A DNA stretch of 64,000 nt from Methanobacteriaceae archaeon. Its GTDB lineage: Archaea; Methanobacteriota; Methanobacteria; Methanobacteriales; Methanobacteriaceae. The stretch covers positions 105,835 through 169,834 of the forward strand of contig JAUSNX010000010.1 in NCBI GenBank assembly GCA_030656015.1, in the 5' to 3' direction. A program made the position numbers and the translations under genes. The notes beneath the pieces are model-generated. The model saw only the letters and a program-made list of their open reading frames with translations, was not told where the DNA came from and ran no database searches. Of this stretch, positions 18,421 to 28,917 are shown one piece after another. Each line of letters opens with the position of its first letter. The stretch's first letter is position 1.

Positions 18421-19911
18421 TTGATTAAACTTATAGTTTTTGACCTTGATAACGTTATTATAGACGGCGAAGCCATAGACGAAATCGGAAAATTGATGGA
18501 CGTCCAAGACCAGATTATAGAGATCACAGAAAAAGCCATGCAAGGCGATGTAGATTTTGAAACAGCTATCAAAGAAAGAGTTAAATTGCTCAAAGGTGCT
18601 TCAATTGAAGATATTAAAAAAATATCTGATGAAATGCCTCTTATGAAAGGTGCCGAAGAAACCATTGCTGCATTGAAAGAGAAAGGATACAAAGTGGCCA
18701 CTATCAGTGGAAGTTTTGATATTGTTGCTAATTCAATAAAAGAAAAGCTAGGCCTTGATTACGCATTTTCTAACAAATTGCTTGAAGAAGATGGGATTTT
18801 AACTGGAGAAGTTAGTGGTCCTCTGGTGGAAGGTTCTAAGTACGATGTTCTGTGTAAACTAGTGAAAGATGAAAACATAACTCTAGAAGAGTGTGTAGCA
18901 GTGGGAGATGGCGCAAACGACATATCCATGATTGAAGCAGTGAAATTAGGAATTGCTTTCAATGCTAAGCCAGCCCTCAAAGAAATAGCTGACAAAGTAA
19001 TTGATAATAAAGATTTAATGGAGATTATTCCTTTGCTAGAAACCAAAACCAATCCGGAAGAAAATAAAAAAGAATCTACCAAGATTGAAGGAAATCTAGA
19101 CAATGCCATGGATTTGAAAGATGAATATGAGAAGAAACTCTCTAAAATCTCTGAAGAACGGGAGCAGTTTAATCAACAAGCTAAAAAATACCGTGAAATT
19201 CGAGATGAACTCAACAACAGCCTGAAAGAAAATTTAAATGTAGCTATCGACTTCCGGGACAAACGGAATAAAATTAATGAAGAAGTCGAAAAGAACAAAA
19301 AACTTCGGGATAAGGCTAATGAAGAGCTCAAAAAGATGGAATGGTCTTCTGGTAGAAGAGACCGAATGAAGCTGGAAAACGAGATTAAAAAGATCGATAA
19401 GATTATTGAAACCCGTGTTCTCGACATTAAAAAAGAGAACAAATTGGTTAAAGACGCTAATGATCTTCGTAAAAAGCTCATGGAAATCCAGGAAGATGAA
19501 GGAGTTCAAGAAGAAGCTCAAGAACTTAAAGCAACTTCTGAGTCATACCATGCCAAAGTGGTTGAGCTATCTGAACAAGCCCAAGAATATCACGAAAGTA
19601 TGCTTGAGTACTTCCGAAAAACCGATGAAATACGAACTAATGCTGATGAAGCTCATCAAAAATTCCTAGAAGCCAAAAATAATGCTTCAGCAAAACACGA
19701 AGACTTCAAATCAGTTCTTGGTGAGATTCATAAGGTCAATAAACAACTCGGTGGCATGAGATCCAAAAGAAGGGATATCGAAAGCCGGGCCAGCCGTAAA
19801 AAAGATCGGGAAGAAAAAGAAAAGGCTGAAGAGATATATCGTCGGTTCAAAGAAGGTAAAAAAGTCAGTACAGAAGAAATTTTGTTACTGCAAAAGCATA
19901 ACATCGTTTAA
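18421..19911 (+). CDS. Phosphoserine-phosphatase-like HAD domain fused to a long coiled coil
   Basis: Residues 1-210 form a SerB-type HAD hydrolase: motif I FDLDNV (nucleophile Asp8, Asp10), motif II SGS at 96-98, Lys140 in SGPLVEGSKYDVL and motif IV GDGANDISM (Asp163, Asp167). Residues ~225-475 are almost entirely charged heptad-like coiled coil, ending in RRFKEGKKVSTEEILLLQKH. SerB makes serine from phosphoserine; whether this protein does so is uncertain because SerB normally ends at ~210 residues. The tail resembles free-standing archaeal coiled-coil proteins that have been annotated as phosphoserine phosphatases. The TTG start follows GGTGAT. Confidence 0.85.
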   Translation: MIKLIVFDLDNVIIDGEAIDEIGKLMDVQDQIIEITEKAMQGDVDFETAIKERVKLLKGASIEDIKKISDEMPLMKGAEETIAALKEKGYKVATISGSFDIVANSIKEKLGLDYAFSNKLLEEDGILTGEVSGPLVEGSKYDVLCKLVKDENITLEECVAVGDGANDISMIEAVKLGIAFNAKPALKEIADKVIDNKDLMEIIPLLETKTNPEENKKESTKIEGNLDNAMDLKDEYEKKLSKISEEREQFNQQAKKYREIRDELNNSLKENLNVAIDFRDKRNKINEEVEKNKKLRDKANEELKKMEWSSGRRDRMKLENEIKKIDKIIETRVLDIKKENKLVKDANDLRKKLMEIQEDEGVQEEAQELKATSESYHAKVVELSEQAQEYHESMLEYFRKTDEIRTNADEAHQKFLEAKNNASAKHEDFKSVLGEIHKVNKQLGGMRSKRRDIESRASRKKDREEKEKAEEIYRRFKEGKKVSTEEILLLQKHNIV

Positions 19912-19933
19912 TAAGGGAATATCTCCTTATTAA
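19910..19933 (+). terminator. Hairpin terminator overlapping the stop codon of the HAD-coiled-coil gene
   Basis: AATAAGG at 19910-19916 pairs with CCTTATT at 19925-19931 across an 8-base loop. The stem begins inside the stop codon. Only a weak T-run follows, so termination here is plausible but not certain. Confidence 0.45.
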
Positions 19934-20042
19934 ATCATTATCTTCTTATTGCTTCAAAATAATTATTTTTTAAATAATTAGATTTTATTATATTTTTTTA
20001 TAGAATTTCACTTGATTCAAATAATTCCATGGTGAGAGCTAA

Positions 20043-20216
20043 ATGGAAGACACTAAAAAAGAAAAAAAAGAATCCCTTGAAAAAATAGAGACCTGCTATA
20101 TGTGTCATCAAAAATTTGATATAAATAAAGATGATTTAAGTTATTATCACTATGGTAAATTCCCCATATGTGATTATTGTAGCCAATTTTACGGTTTTTA
20201 TAAAAAAGACTATTAA
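20043..20216 (+). CDS. 57-residue zinc-ribbon-like small protein
   Basis: This 58-codon ORF (ATG 20043, TAA 20214-20216) has a Lys/Glu-rich N-terminus followed by CYMCHQKF, and later CDYCSQF, giving two CxxC knuckles about 28 residues apart. That spacing suits a small zinc ribbon or treble clef. A GGTGAG ribosome-binding site lies about 7 bases before the ATG. Its function is unknown. It sits alone between the HAD-coiled-coil gene and topA on the same strand. Confidence 0.7.
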   Translation: MEDTKKEKKESLEKIETCYMCHQKFDINKDDLSYYHYGKFPICDYCSQFYGFYKKDY

Positions 20217-20427
20217 TTCTAATTTTTGCTGTTTTTATCCTTTTTATCATTTATATTAAAATATTAGTTCTACAAATATTAAAATGAATTAAGTTAATTA
20301 TATTTTAATCAGATTTTAAATATAAGCAAATATGTGTTAATAATGTTAATAGATTAAATCTTAATAATAATATTAAATGAAATGATAGTAATAATATTTA
20401 ATAATAATATGACACCTGAGTGATATC

Positions 20428-22584
20428 ATGCATGAGGTCATTATCTGCGAAAAACCCAAGTCCTCTGAAAAAATAGCACAGGCACTGTCCCCAAATCCAG
20501 AGAAAAAAAAATATAAGAAAGTTGCTTACTGGGAGTTTGAAAAAGATGGTAAAAAAACCACCGTTTTATCCGCAGTAGGTCATTTGTATTCTTTAGTTCC
20601 ATTAAATCCTAAAGAAGAACAATTTTTTGATTTGGCCTGGGTGCCGCTTTATGATGTGGATAAAAAAAAGGCATATGTTAAAGATTATGTCAATGCCATA
20701 AAGAAATTTTCAAAAGGTGCTAATAAGTTTATTCACGCCTGCGATTACGATATAGAAGGAACACTTATAGGATATAATGCTTTAAAGTATGGATGCGGAG
20801 ATTCATCTGTTAATAATGCATTAAGAATGAAATTTTCTACCTTAACCAAAGAAGATGTTCTCAATGCCTATGAAAATCCTATTGATCTTGATATTAATCA
20901 AGTGGATAGTGGAATAGCCCGACACGTTCTTGATTTCATTTTTGGAGTTAATATTTCCAAATCACTAATGAAATCAGTTAGGGAATCAACCAAAAGATTC
21001 ATTAAATTATCTGCAGGGAGAGTACAAACCCCCACACTCGCTATTTTAGTAGATAGAGAAAAAGAAATTCGTGCCTTTGTTCCAGTCCCATACTGGATGA
21101 TTAAAGCTTTTTTAGAAGGAGATATAGTTGCGGATCATAAGAAAGGCAAGGTATTTGATAAAAAAGTTGCAGAAACCACACTGGCCAATTGCGAAAGAAA
21201 TGACGCATTGGTTGAAAATGTGGATATAAAGCAAAGTGTAAAGCAACCACCATTTCCCTTTGATTTAGGTAGTTTACAGTCAGAATCTTATAGTTTATTT
21301 GGTTTTAGTCCGAAAAGGACTCAGCAAATAGCTCAAAGTTTATATACTGAAGGTTACACTTCTTATCCACGAACTTCTTCTCAAAAACTTCCCAAAAGTA
21401 TTGGTTTTGAAAAGATATTTAAACAACTTTCTGGCGATTCAGTATTTGTAAAGCAAATAAAAAAACTTCCCAAACCTTTAAAGCCAAATGAAGGTAAGAA
21501 AACTGATGAAGCTCACCCTTCTATTCACCCTACAGGAGTCCTACCAAAAACTCTGAGTAAAGATGACCTTAAGGTATACGAACTTATCGTTTACCGATTT
21601 ATAAGTGTTTTTGGTGAAAATGCTGCAATGGAAAGCATGAAAACTGAATTAAAAATTGGTGATGAAGATTTCAGCTTCCGTAGAAAAAGAGTGGCCTATA
21701 TGGGGTGGTTAGAACATTATCCATTCCGTAAAATCGAAAATGAAGAGTTTCCTAATATTAAAAAAGGAGACAGTATAAAAGTAGATAAAGTTGTATCTGA
21801 AGAAAAAGAGACAAAACCCCCCGCTAGATATAATGAAGCATCTTTAATAAGGGAATTAGAAAAGAGAGGTTTAGGAACCAAATCTACTAGAGCAGACATA
21901 GTAGCAATCCTTTATAACCGAAAATACATCGAAGGAAAACAAATAACAGTAAATCAACTTGGTGAACACATAATTGATACCCTTAGAAAATATTGTGAAC
22001 AGATAACCAGCGAAGAACTCACTCAGCAGTTTGAAAATGAACTTCAAGAAATAATGGATGATAAAATAACTAAAGATGACGTTATTGATAAAGCCAAAAC
22101 TGAAGTCGTTTCCATATTAGATGATATAGAAAAAAACAAGCTCAAAATCGGTCAGCAAATCTACGAAGCATATCAGGAAAGTAGAATTGTAGGAGCATGT
22201 AAGTGTGGTGGGAATCTGGTTCTTAAATATTCTCCACGCAATAAAAGTACATTTGTTGGATGTTCAAAGTACCCTGACTGCAAGGCCACTTATTCCCTTC
22301 CTAGAGGTGCTAGTGTCCTTAAAACTAAGTGCGAAAAATGTACTTTACCTATGATTTCCTATGGAAAACCACGCCAGCGTGCTTGTCTTGACCCTAAATG
22401 TGGTAAAGATGGGAAAGAAACACCCCGCGAAGTTGTTGGAAAATGTCCTGAGTGTGGAAAAGAACTTCTAAAACGTTCAGGCAGATATGGTGAATTTATT
22501 GGATGTTCTGGTTTCCCAAAATGTAGATTTACCCAATCACTTGAAGAAAAAGAAGGAAAAGAAGAAAAAACAGCAAGTAATTAA
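20428..22584 (+). CDS. topA: DNA topoisomerase I (type IA)
   Basis: The 718-residue enzyme relaxes negatively supercoiled DNA. The Toprim domain starts at the N-terminus ([15 protein letters not shown]) with the acidic HACDYDIEG. The catalytic tyrosine lies in [11 protein letters not shown] near 310, and the C-terminal part of the core carries [18 protein letters not shown]. Three C4 zinc modules follow from about 590: CKCGG with CSKYPDC, CEKC with CLDPKC, and CPECGKE with CSGFPKC. They bind DNA. The sequence upstream of the ATG holds only a GTGAT-type site. Confidence 0.96.
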   Translation: MHEVIICEKPKSSEKIAQALSPNPEKKKYKKVAYWEFEKDGKKTTVLSAVGHLYSLVPLNPKEEQFFDLAWVPLYDVDKKKAYVKDYVNAIKKFSKGANKFIHACDYDIEGTLIGYNALKYGCGDSSVNNALRMKFSTLTKEDVLNAYENPIDLDINQVDSGIARHVLDFIFGVNISKSLMKSVRESTKRFIKLSAGRVQTPTLAILVDREKEIRAFVPVPYWMIKAFLEGDIVADHKKGKVFDKKVAETTLANCERNDALVENVDIKQSVKQPPFPFDLGSLQSESYSLFGFSPKRTQQIAQSLYTEGYTSYPRTSSQKLPKSIGFEKIFKQLSGDSVFVKQIKKLPKPLKPNEGKKTDEAHPSIHPTGVLPKTLSKDDLKVYELIVYRFISVFGENAAMESMKTELKIGDEDFSFRRKRVAYMGWLEHYPFRKIENEEFPNIKKGDSIKVDKVVSEEKETKPPARYNEASLIRELEKRGLGTKSTRADIVAILYNRKYIEGKQITVNQLGEHIIDTLRKYCEQITSEELTQQFENELQEIMDDKITKDDVIDKAKTEVVSILDDIEKNKLKIGQQIYEAYQESRIVGACKCGGNLVLKYSPRNKSTFVGCSKYPDCKATYSLPRGASVLKTKCEKCTLPMISYGKPRQRACLDPKCGKDGKETPREVVGKCPECGKELLKRSGRYGEFIGCSGFPKCRFTQSLEEKEGKEEKTASN

Positions 22585-23224
22585 TAAATTTAAGTTTAAT
22601 AAGCTTAATTTCATTAATTACACCTTATTTAATTTTTAATTATATTTATTTTTAATATGTTTATAATAGATTTTGAATTTAAAATAAGTTCATGATTAAT
22701 AATTTTAAAAATTTATTTTTCAATGTAGGTTTTCAAAAATAAATAATTATTCAAATTTTGATTATAGCTACTATTCAAATCCATTAATTGATTTAAAAAG
22801 GTTATGTTTACTATTTTATTAAGAATAATAATGGAACTACTAAAACCCAATAAATTTCTTCAAATTAGCCTAGATTTTTATTAAATATTTCCTTTTATTT
22901 AACTATTAGTTTTTATTAACTTTCAAATTTCAGTAAAAACAATAAATTCAGATCATAAAATCAAAAAATAAACAACAATAAGATCATATAATAAGATTCT
23001 AGAACAAGTTTTTTTAGCAGTTAAACCATGATCATTATACATCTAATTTATCTAATGATTAATATTTTAAAACCGTTTTTAAATTAATAACATATAATTA
23101 ATAACATGTAAAATAAATAATAGAAAAATGGAATATTCATGAATAAAAAAATACATTCAAATAATAAATTAATTAATAAATTCCACAAATCAAAGAACAT
23201 TAGAGAGTTCAAAGAGGAGATTCA
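22585..23224. other. Long AT-rich spacer between topA and aglB
   Basis: This 640-bp stretch is very AT-rich. Its right end contains a 38-codon ORF (23139-23255) that overlaps the start of aglB, which I did not accept as a gene. GAGGAGATT directly before 23225 is the aglB ribosome-binding site. Nothing else is supported. Confidence 0.55.
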
Positions 23225-25855
23225 ATGGACTATAAAAAGACATTGTCGAAATTAAAGCCATTAATAATAATTATACTGCTGTTTTCAGTTGTTTTCTTCA
23301 TTAGAGCAGAAGCTTACAACATTTCAGGAGCTCCAGACCAGTCAAAAGATTTTTACAAAGATGCATCAGGACTTCCTTATTTCAGCGAGATGGATTCATA
23401 TTATAACTACCGTTTAACCCTTAATTACATTCAAAAAGGAATGATGGGAGATACTAAGTTAAATGGAACAGATTGGGATCTTCATTCATACTCACCACCC
23501 GGTCGAGCCATAGATTATCCCCCATTAATTGTGTATATTACCTCATTTTTCTACTATGTTGCCAATCTATTTGGGAAAATACCTTTAACTGAAGTGGCTT
23601 TCTGGACAGGAGCCTTGATAGGATCACTTTGTGTAATTCCAGCTTACCTGTTTGTGCTCAGAATCACCAATGATTATGGTGGAATAACCGCAGGAATATT
23701 GGTAGGTCTGGCACCGACCTATTTTGCCCACACTTATGCAGGATTCTTTGATACAGATATGTTTAACATGATATTACCCCTAATGGTGATATGGTTCTTC
23801 GTGGAGAGTATTTTAGCCAAAGAAATTAAAAAGAGAGCAATTTTTGCATCTCTTTCAGCAATATCACTCATAGTGTTCTCGCTAGCATGGGTAGGATACA
23901 TATTTTATCTATCCATATTAGTTGCTTTCGTGATTGCCTATTTAATAGTTGCTCGATTCATTTTAACTGAATCTAAACCAATGAGTGAATATTCAAACAA
24001 GTTAAAATGGTTCCTAGACCAAAAAGAGATTTTTTCATTGTTAATTGTGCTCGTTATTGGTGGTCTATTTGTAGGAATATTCAACGGGTTCTCATCCATA
24101 TTAGATTCATTATATGGACTTATAGGTGTGAATCAAATACAGGCCCTTGCACAAGCCACTACATACCCCAATGTATATGTTTCAGTATCAGAATTGCAAA
24201 TACCTACATTGATCAGTGGTGGAATAAGCTCCGCATTTTTACCAAACCAATCTTCAATTATTGGAGGGGTTGGTGGGTTATTAGCATTTATTTCAGGAAT
24301 ACTGGGAGTTGGAGCTTTAATCTGGAAAGTTAAATCAACTTACCATACTAAAAAACAATCCCATGCTAGCAAAAAACCAGGAAAATCCCAGAGAAAAGAA
24401 AAATATGCTGGTAAACGTAAGAATATTGAAAACACCCAACATCCTCGCACACGAATGACTAAAACGGAACTATTTGATTTTAAAAGGAAAAACTTATTAT
24501 ATGCCGTTTTATTTGTAGTATGGATTATAATGAGTGCTTATGCTGTAACTAAAGGTTTCAGATTCATATCTACATTTTCTTTACCTATAAGTTTATGTGC
24601 CGGAATATTCATAGGGTTTGCAGTCGTATATGTGAGAGAAAATTTAAAAACAGCATCTACATTAGCATTACTAGGATTTATAACTGGAGCATTGACGATT
24701 TATCCATTTGGAATTTCTACAGTGGCCACTCTTGTCGCAGGATTAGTAATAGCACTAATAGTTCTTTTAATTAAAAAACCGGAGATAAGAGCACCTATCG
24801 TAATGTCACTTATTGTGCTGGCAGTTATAGCTCCTGCTGTTAGTGGAGCAAATACCGTAGCTAATTCAGTTGTTCCGGGTACTGACGATGGAATGTGGGA
24901 TTCCATGTCTTGGATACAAAACAACACCCCTAATGACACAGTAGTAATGTCATGGTGGGATTTCGGGCACCTTTTCACTGCCGCAGCAGATAGGCCGGTT
25001 ACATTTGATGGGGGTTCACAGAACACTCCAAGAGCTTATTGGATAGGTAAAGCCATGTTAACCACGAATGAAACTCTTTCAAGTGGGATATTTAGGATGT
25101 TGGCCTCCAGCGGCGATCAAGCATATTTAACATTAGATAACTATACCAATAACAGTGGAAAAACCGCAGAAATATTAACTGCAACTTTAGGACTTAGTAA
25201 AGATCCAGCTCAGACGTTGATGGTTAATAAATATAAATTAACGACATCACAAGCCCAAACTATACTTAAATACACTCACCCAGCAAAAGAAACACCATTT
25301 GTTTTTGTAGCGAGTTCAGATATGTTAGGAAAAGCTGGATGGTGGAGTTACTTTGGAAGCTGGGATTTCGAGAAACAAAATGCGACCAGATCAAGCTATT
25401 TCACTTCAGTGGCTAGTTCAAAACCACAGGTGATAAATAACACCACTATGGTTGAAACTGTGAACACCCAAGTAGGTAATCAACTAGTGGGAGTACTCGT
25501 GCAGGAAGATATTAATAGAACCAACCAAACCAACGCAACCATTATTGTTGGTGCGAATAGTACATTCGAGAAAATAAATCCACACAAATTGATAATAATC
25601 AAAGGAAACCAGTTAGTTAAAAATGAAATCGTTGACACAAATAGTAGTCTAAGTTTAATAGTTATTGGGGATAATGGAACTTATACTACTATAATAATGG
25701 ACAAAGCATTAGAAGATGCCATGTTCACTAAACTATTCCTTTTAGGAGGATACAATCAGACTTCCTTTAAGTTCTTGCATCAAGAACCAGGTGTAGTTCT
25801 GTGGACATCTACTAGCTCAATAATTAACATGACAAATGACACAACAAGTGCTTAG
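23225..25855 (+). CDS. aglB: Oligosaccharyltransferase AglB (STT3 family)
   Basis: The 876-residue membrane protein transfers a lipid-linked glycan to Asn-X-Ser/Thr of secreted proteins. It has about 13 hydrophobic segments. The first external loop carries the DxD-type EMDSYYNYR, a second acidic motif is FFDTDMFN, and the WWDxG catalytic signature reads MSWWDFGH near 578. The C-terminal half is a soluble extracellular domain, itself rich in NxS/T sites. Between membrane segments at about 372-420 there is a strongly basic loop (KKQSHASKKPGKSQRKEK). The start follows GAGGAGATTC. Confidence 0.95.
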   Translation: MDYKKTLSKLKPLIIIILLFSVVFFIRAEAYNISGAPDQSKDFYKDASGLPYFSEMDSYYNYRLTLNYIQKGMMGDTKLNGTDWDLHSYSPPGRAIDYPPLIVYITSFFYYVANLFGKIPLTEVAFWTGALIGSLCVIPAYLFVLRITNDYGGITAGILVGLAPTYFAHTYAGFFDTDMFNMILPLMVIWFFVESILAKEIKKRAIFASLSAISLIVFSLAWVGYIFYLSILVAFVIAYLIVARFILTESKPMSEYSNKLKWFLDQKEIFSLLIVLVIGGLFVGIFNGFSSILDSLYGLIGVNQIQALAQATTYPNVYVSVSELQIPTLISGGISSAFLPNQSSIIGGVGGLLAFISGILGVGALIWKVKSTYHTKKQSHASKKPGKSQRKEKYAGKRKNIENTQHPRTRMTKTELFDFKRKNLLYAVLFVVWIIMSAYAVTKGFRFISTFSLPISLCAGIFIGFAVVYVRENLKTASTLALLGFITGALTIYPFGISTVATLVAGLVIALIVLLIKKPEIRAPIVMSLIVLAVIAPAVSGANTVANSVVPGTDDGMWDSMSWIQNNTPNDTVVMSWWDFGHLFTAAADRPVTFDGGSQNTPRAYWIGKAMLTTNETLSSGIFRMLASSGDQAYLTLDNYTNNSGKTAEILTATLGLSKDPAQTLMVNKYKLTTSQAQTILKYTHPAKETPFVFVASSDMLGKAGWWSYFGSWDFEKQNATRSSYFTSVASSKPQVINNTTMVETVNTQVGNQLVGVLVQEDINRTNQTNATIIVGANSTFEKINPHKLIIIKGNQLVKNEIVDTNSSLSLIVIGDNGTYTTIIMDKALEDAMFTKLFLLGGYNQTSFKFLHQEPGVVLWTSTSSIINMTNDTTSA

Positions 25856-26229
25856 CAATATATTACTAAAGATTAGTAGAAAAATGAAATAGATGATGAG
25901 TGTCGCATCTATTTTCCCATTTTATTTTTATTTTATAAAATCGCCTAATTTAGAAATTATTTTTGTTTTTATTATTAATTAGTTGAATTTCTATAATTAA
26001 TAAATAAAAAAAAATAGTATTTAAATTAATATTTCAGTATGATGGGAGTTTAAATCCTTATAAAAAAAATAGTGACAAATAATTAATTAATTTTTATAGC
26101 AATTATGTTATTTTAATAATTTAGCTGTGTAATCTATGGAACAGTTATCTGATAAAAATAAGGTAACCTAAAAATTTGTATAAATAATAGGGATTAAATT
26201 AGAAAAGATTTCAATATTATAATTCTGCT
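25856..26229. other. AT-rich region between convergent aglB and CBS genes
   Basis: This spacer holds the aglB terminator hairpin at its left end. The rest is AT-rich with no ORF or RNA that I can support. Confidence 0.5.
25887..25928 (+). terminator. Hairpin plus T-rich tail after aglB
   Basis: AAATAGATG (25887-25895) pairs perfectly with CATCTATTT (25906-25914) over a 10-base loop, and T-rich sequence follows. It lies 32 bases downstream of the aglB stop codon. Confidence 0.6.
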
Positions 26230-26607
26230 TCAGTACCTTTTATCCATTTTAGCTTTGAAAATATCAGTAGCACTTACCATCCCCATAATTTCACCATCTT
26301 CTTCTACCAAAAGGCGCCATACCACATGATTGACCATTTGATGTGCTGCTTCTTTAAGAGAAGCCGTTGGTAAAATTGTTACCAGATCTCTCTCCATTAC
26401 TTCTTGGGCTTTGACTTCACTTAAATCATCACCTTCAGCAACAGCCTCCAACACATCCCAAGTAGTAACAATACCCACTTTAATATTGTCGCTAGTTACT
26501 ACAAAACTACCCTTCCCCTTCTCTACGGAATTTTTAAGAAGTTCTTCCAGACTTTCGTTCTCATCAATAGTGCTCATTTCAGTGATCATCACATCTTTAA
26601 CATTCAT
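26230..26607 (-). CDS. CBS-domain pair protein
   Basis: The 125-residue protein is a single Bateman module of two CBS domains, starting with [12 protein letters not shown] and repeating as [14 protein letters not shown] with [17 protein letters not shown] in the second. Such stand-alone modules bind AMP, ATP or SAM and regulate a partner protein. No catalytic domain is attached, so the partner is not visible. The ATG follows GGGTGAC. It is divergent from the DRG GTPase gene. Confidence 0.88.
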   Translation of the reverse strand: MNVKDVMITEMSTIDENESLEELLKNSVEKGKGSFVVTSDNIKVGIVTTWDVLEAVAEGDDLSEVKAQEVMERDLVTILPTASLKEAAHQMVNHVVWRLLVEEDGEIMGMVSATDIFKAKMDKRY

Positions 26608-26764
26608 AAAGTCACCCTACATTATTATGAATCTTCTGGAATATAAAAATTTCATTATGAGGGAATATAAGGAAAAGGTTAATAACGATTATTTTCAAAC
26701 TGAATATGTCTATATATTATAACATTTAATGAAATAAATCCTATTTTTAGTTTATTATTTTCAC

Positions 26765-27868
26765 GTGAGTTCTATGGATATCGACGACAAAATCAAAAAG
26801 ATTGAAGATGAAATTACAAAAACGCCATATAACAAGGCTACTTCTCATCACATAGGTAAGCTCAAGGCAAAAATATCAAAATTGAAAGAGGAATCCATTC
26901 AAAGAAAGAGTTCTGGAACTAAGGGAAAAGGATTCCACGTGAAAAAAGCGGGTGATTCAACAGTAGTTCTAGTAGGATTTCCATCGGTGGGTAAATCCAC
27001 ACTTCTCAATGAAATAACCAATGCTGAATCTAAAGTAGGAGCCTATCAATTCACCACACTTGACATAGTACCTGGTGTTATGGAATATAAAGGTGCTAAG
27101 ATTCAAATTTTTGATATTCCTGGAATAATTACTGGTGCTGCTGGTGGAAAAGGCCGTGGCCGAGAAATTTTATCTGTAGCCCGGAGTGCGGATCTTATAA
27201 TCATTGTAATGGATGTATTTAATCCCAAACACCTTGAAGTTATTTTAAGAGAATTAAGAGATGTTGGTATTAGACCTAATGAAAAACAGCCTGATGTTAC
27301 GGTTAAACGAAATAAATTAGGCGGAGTTCATGTTTCATCAACTATTAAACTCACCCATCTTGATGAAAAAATAATAAGATCCATTATAAACGAATATGGG
27401 ATGCATAATGCCGATGTTCTATTAAGAGATGATGTTACTATAGATCAGTTCATTGATGCTCTAGAGGCCAATAGAACTTATATTCCTGCAGTTGCTGTTT
27501 TAAATAAGATAGATCTAGCCGATGAAGAATATTTGCAAGAAATCAAAAAACAGTTCCCGGACGCTATTTTTATCTCTGCCGATCAAAAAATAAATATTGA
27601 CAATCTTAAAGACGAAATATTCGAGCGCTTAAAGTTAATAAGAATTTATCTAAAACCTCAGGGCAAAAAAGCAGATTATGAAGACCCTTTGATAATTAGA
27701 GAAGGATCTACTGTAAAAGACGTTTGTGGAAAATTGCATAGGGAATTTGTGAAAAATTTCCGCCACGCTAATATTTGGGGAAGTTCTGTAAAATTTGAAA
27801 GCCAAAAAGTGGGTTTTGACCATATTTTAAATGATAAAGATGTTTTAAGAATTATTTTGAAAAAATAG
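26765..27868 (+). CDS. DRG-family GTPase (Obg superfamily) with TGS domain
   Basis: The 367-residue protein has an N-terminal basic helical region (about 1-60), then a GTPase domain: G1 [10 protein letters not shown]3 [12 protein letters not shown] and G4 NKID near 255. The C-terminal ~80 residues form the TGS domain ([19 protein letters not shown]). DRG proteins associate with translating ribosomes. The start at 26765 is GTG with little upstream ribosome-binding sequence; an internal ATG lies three residues later. Confidence 0.93.
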   Translation: MSSMDIDDKIKKIEDEITKTPYNKATSHHIGKLKAKISKLKEESIQRKSSGTKGKGFHVKKAGDSTVVLVGFPSVGKSTLLNEITNAESKVGAYQFTTLDIVPGVMEYKGAKIQIFDIPGIITGAAGGKGRGREILSVARSADLIIIVMDVFNPKHLEVILRELRDVGIRPNEKQPDVTVKRNKLGGVHVSSTIKLTHLDEKIIRSIINEYGMHNADVLLRDDVTIDQFIDALEANRTYIPAVAVLNKIDLADEEYLQEIKKQFPDAIFISADQKINIDNLKDEIFERLKLIRIYLKPQGKKADYEDPLIIREGSTVKDVCGKLHREFVKNFRHANIWGSSVKFESQKVGFDHILNDKDVLRIILKK

Positions 27869-28070
27869 GTTTAATTAACATTTTAAGATATGAAAATTAT
27901 TTATTTTGATTTTCATGATATTTTTACAATAATCAAAATACTTGGATTTAAAATTAATAAATATTTATAGAAATATTGAATAATCATAAATAACAATAGT
28001 TAATTATATAAATAATTTTTAATTGTTGATATGTAACATATTATTCAATATTAAATTTAATGGTGTAAAA

Positions 28071-28847
28071 ATGGAATTAGACGATATAACTATATCCCGA
28101 GCAATAGTAGAAGAATTTATGAATGATTTCATGGATTACATGGACATAGATGTAGCTATTGGTGGCGGAGGTCCTGCCGGACTTACTGCAGGTTACTATC
28201 TAGCCAAAGCAGGGCTTAAAGTAGCTTTATATGAACGAAAACTTTCCATAGGTGGTGGAATGTGGGGAGGAGGTATGATGTTCAATAAAATCGTTGTCCA
28301 AGAAGAAGGAAAACGTATTTTAGATGAGTTCGGAATCCAATCCAAAAAATACCAGGAAAATTACTATGTGTCTGATTCAGTAGAAGCAACTTCGACCCTC
28401 TGCTCCAAAGCAACTCAGGCAGGCCTTAAAATTTTTAATTTAATGAGTATAGAGGATGTTATGATTAGAGGGGACGATATTAGTGGTCTCGTACTTAATT
28501 GGAGTTCCGTGGAAATGGGCGGGCTACATGTAGACCCACTAAGTATTAGGTCCAAAGCAGTGATTGATGCCACAGGTCACCCCTGTGAAGTTGTTAAAGT
28601 GGTTCAAAACAAAATTGGTCCCAAATTAAACACCCCAACCGGAAAAATTATGGGTGAAAAATCAATGTGGGCCGAAGTAGGAGAGCCAGCCATTATGGAA
28701 AACACTCGCGAAGTTTATCCAAATCTTTATGTGGCTGGAATGGCAGCTAATGCAGTATATGGAGCTCCAAGAATGGGACCTGTCTTTGGTGGAATGCTCC
28801 TATCTGGAGAAAAAATCGCCAATATGTTAATTGAAAAACTGAAATAA
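28071..28847 (+). CDS. thi4: Thiazole synthase Thi4 (archaeal type)
   Basis: The 258-residue protein has an N-terminal FAD/NAD dinucleotide motif ([16 protein letters not shown]) followed by [17 protein letters not shown], and C-terminal [21 protein letters not shown]. It makes the adenylated thiazole of thiamine from NAD and glycine. Where fungal Thi4 has its sulfur-donating cysteine, the sequence reads [10 protein letters not shown], the histidine-type site of methanogen enzymes thought to use free sulfide. I chose ATG 28071, just after GGTG; a longer frame from 28023 adds a poor extension. Confidence 0.9.
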   Translation: MELDDITISRAIVEEFMNDFMDYMDIDVAIGGGGPAGLTAGYYLAKAGLKVALYERKLSIGGGMWGGGMMFNKIVVQEEGKRILDEFGIQSKKYQENYYVSDSVEATSTLCSKATQAGLKIFNLMSIEDVMIRGDDISGLVLNWSSVEMGGLHVDPLSIRSKAVIDATGHPCEVVKVVQNKIGPKLNTPTGKIMGEKSMWAEVGEPAIMENTREVYPNLYVAGMAANAVYGAPRMGPVFGGMLLSGEKIANMLIEKLK

Positions 28848-28917
28848 AACCAATCACTCATGGGATATTTAGAAATATTTAAAAAATTTGCAGAACCAAA
28901 ATATGGATCTTTAAATC

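Noticed and set aside
23139..23255. 38-codon basic ORF overlapping the start of aglB in another frame
   Set aside because: It lacks a ribosome-binding site and its residues (Asn, Lys, Ile) reflect AT-rich DNA. A leader peptide is possible but unsupported.
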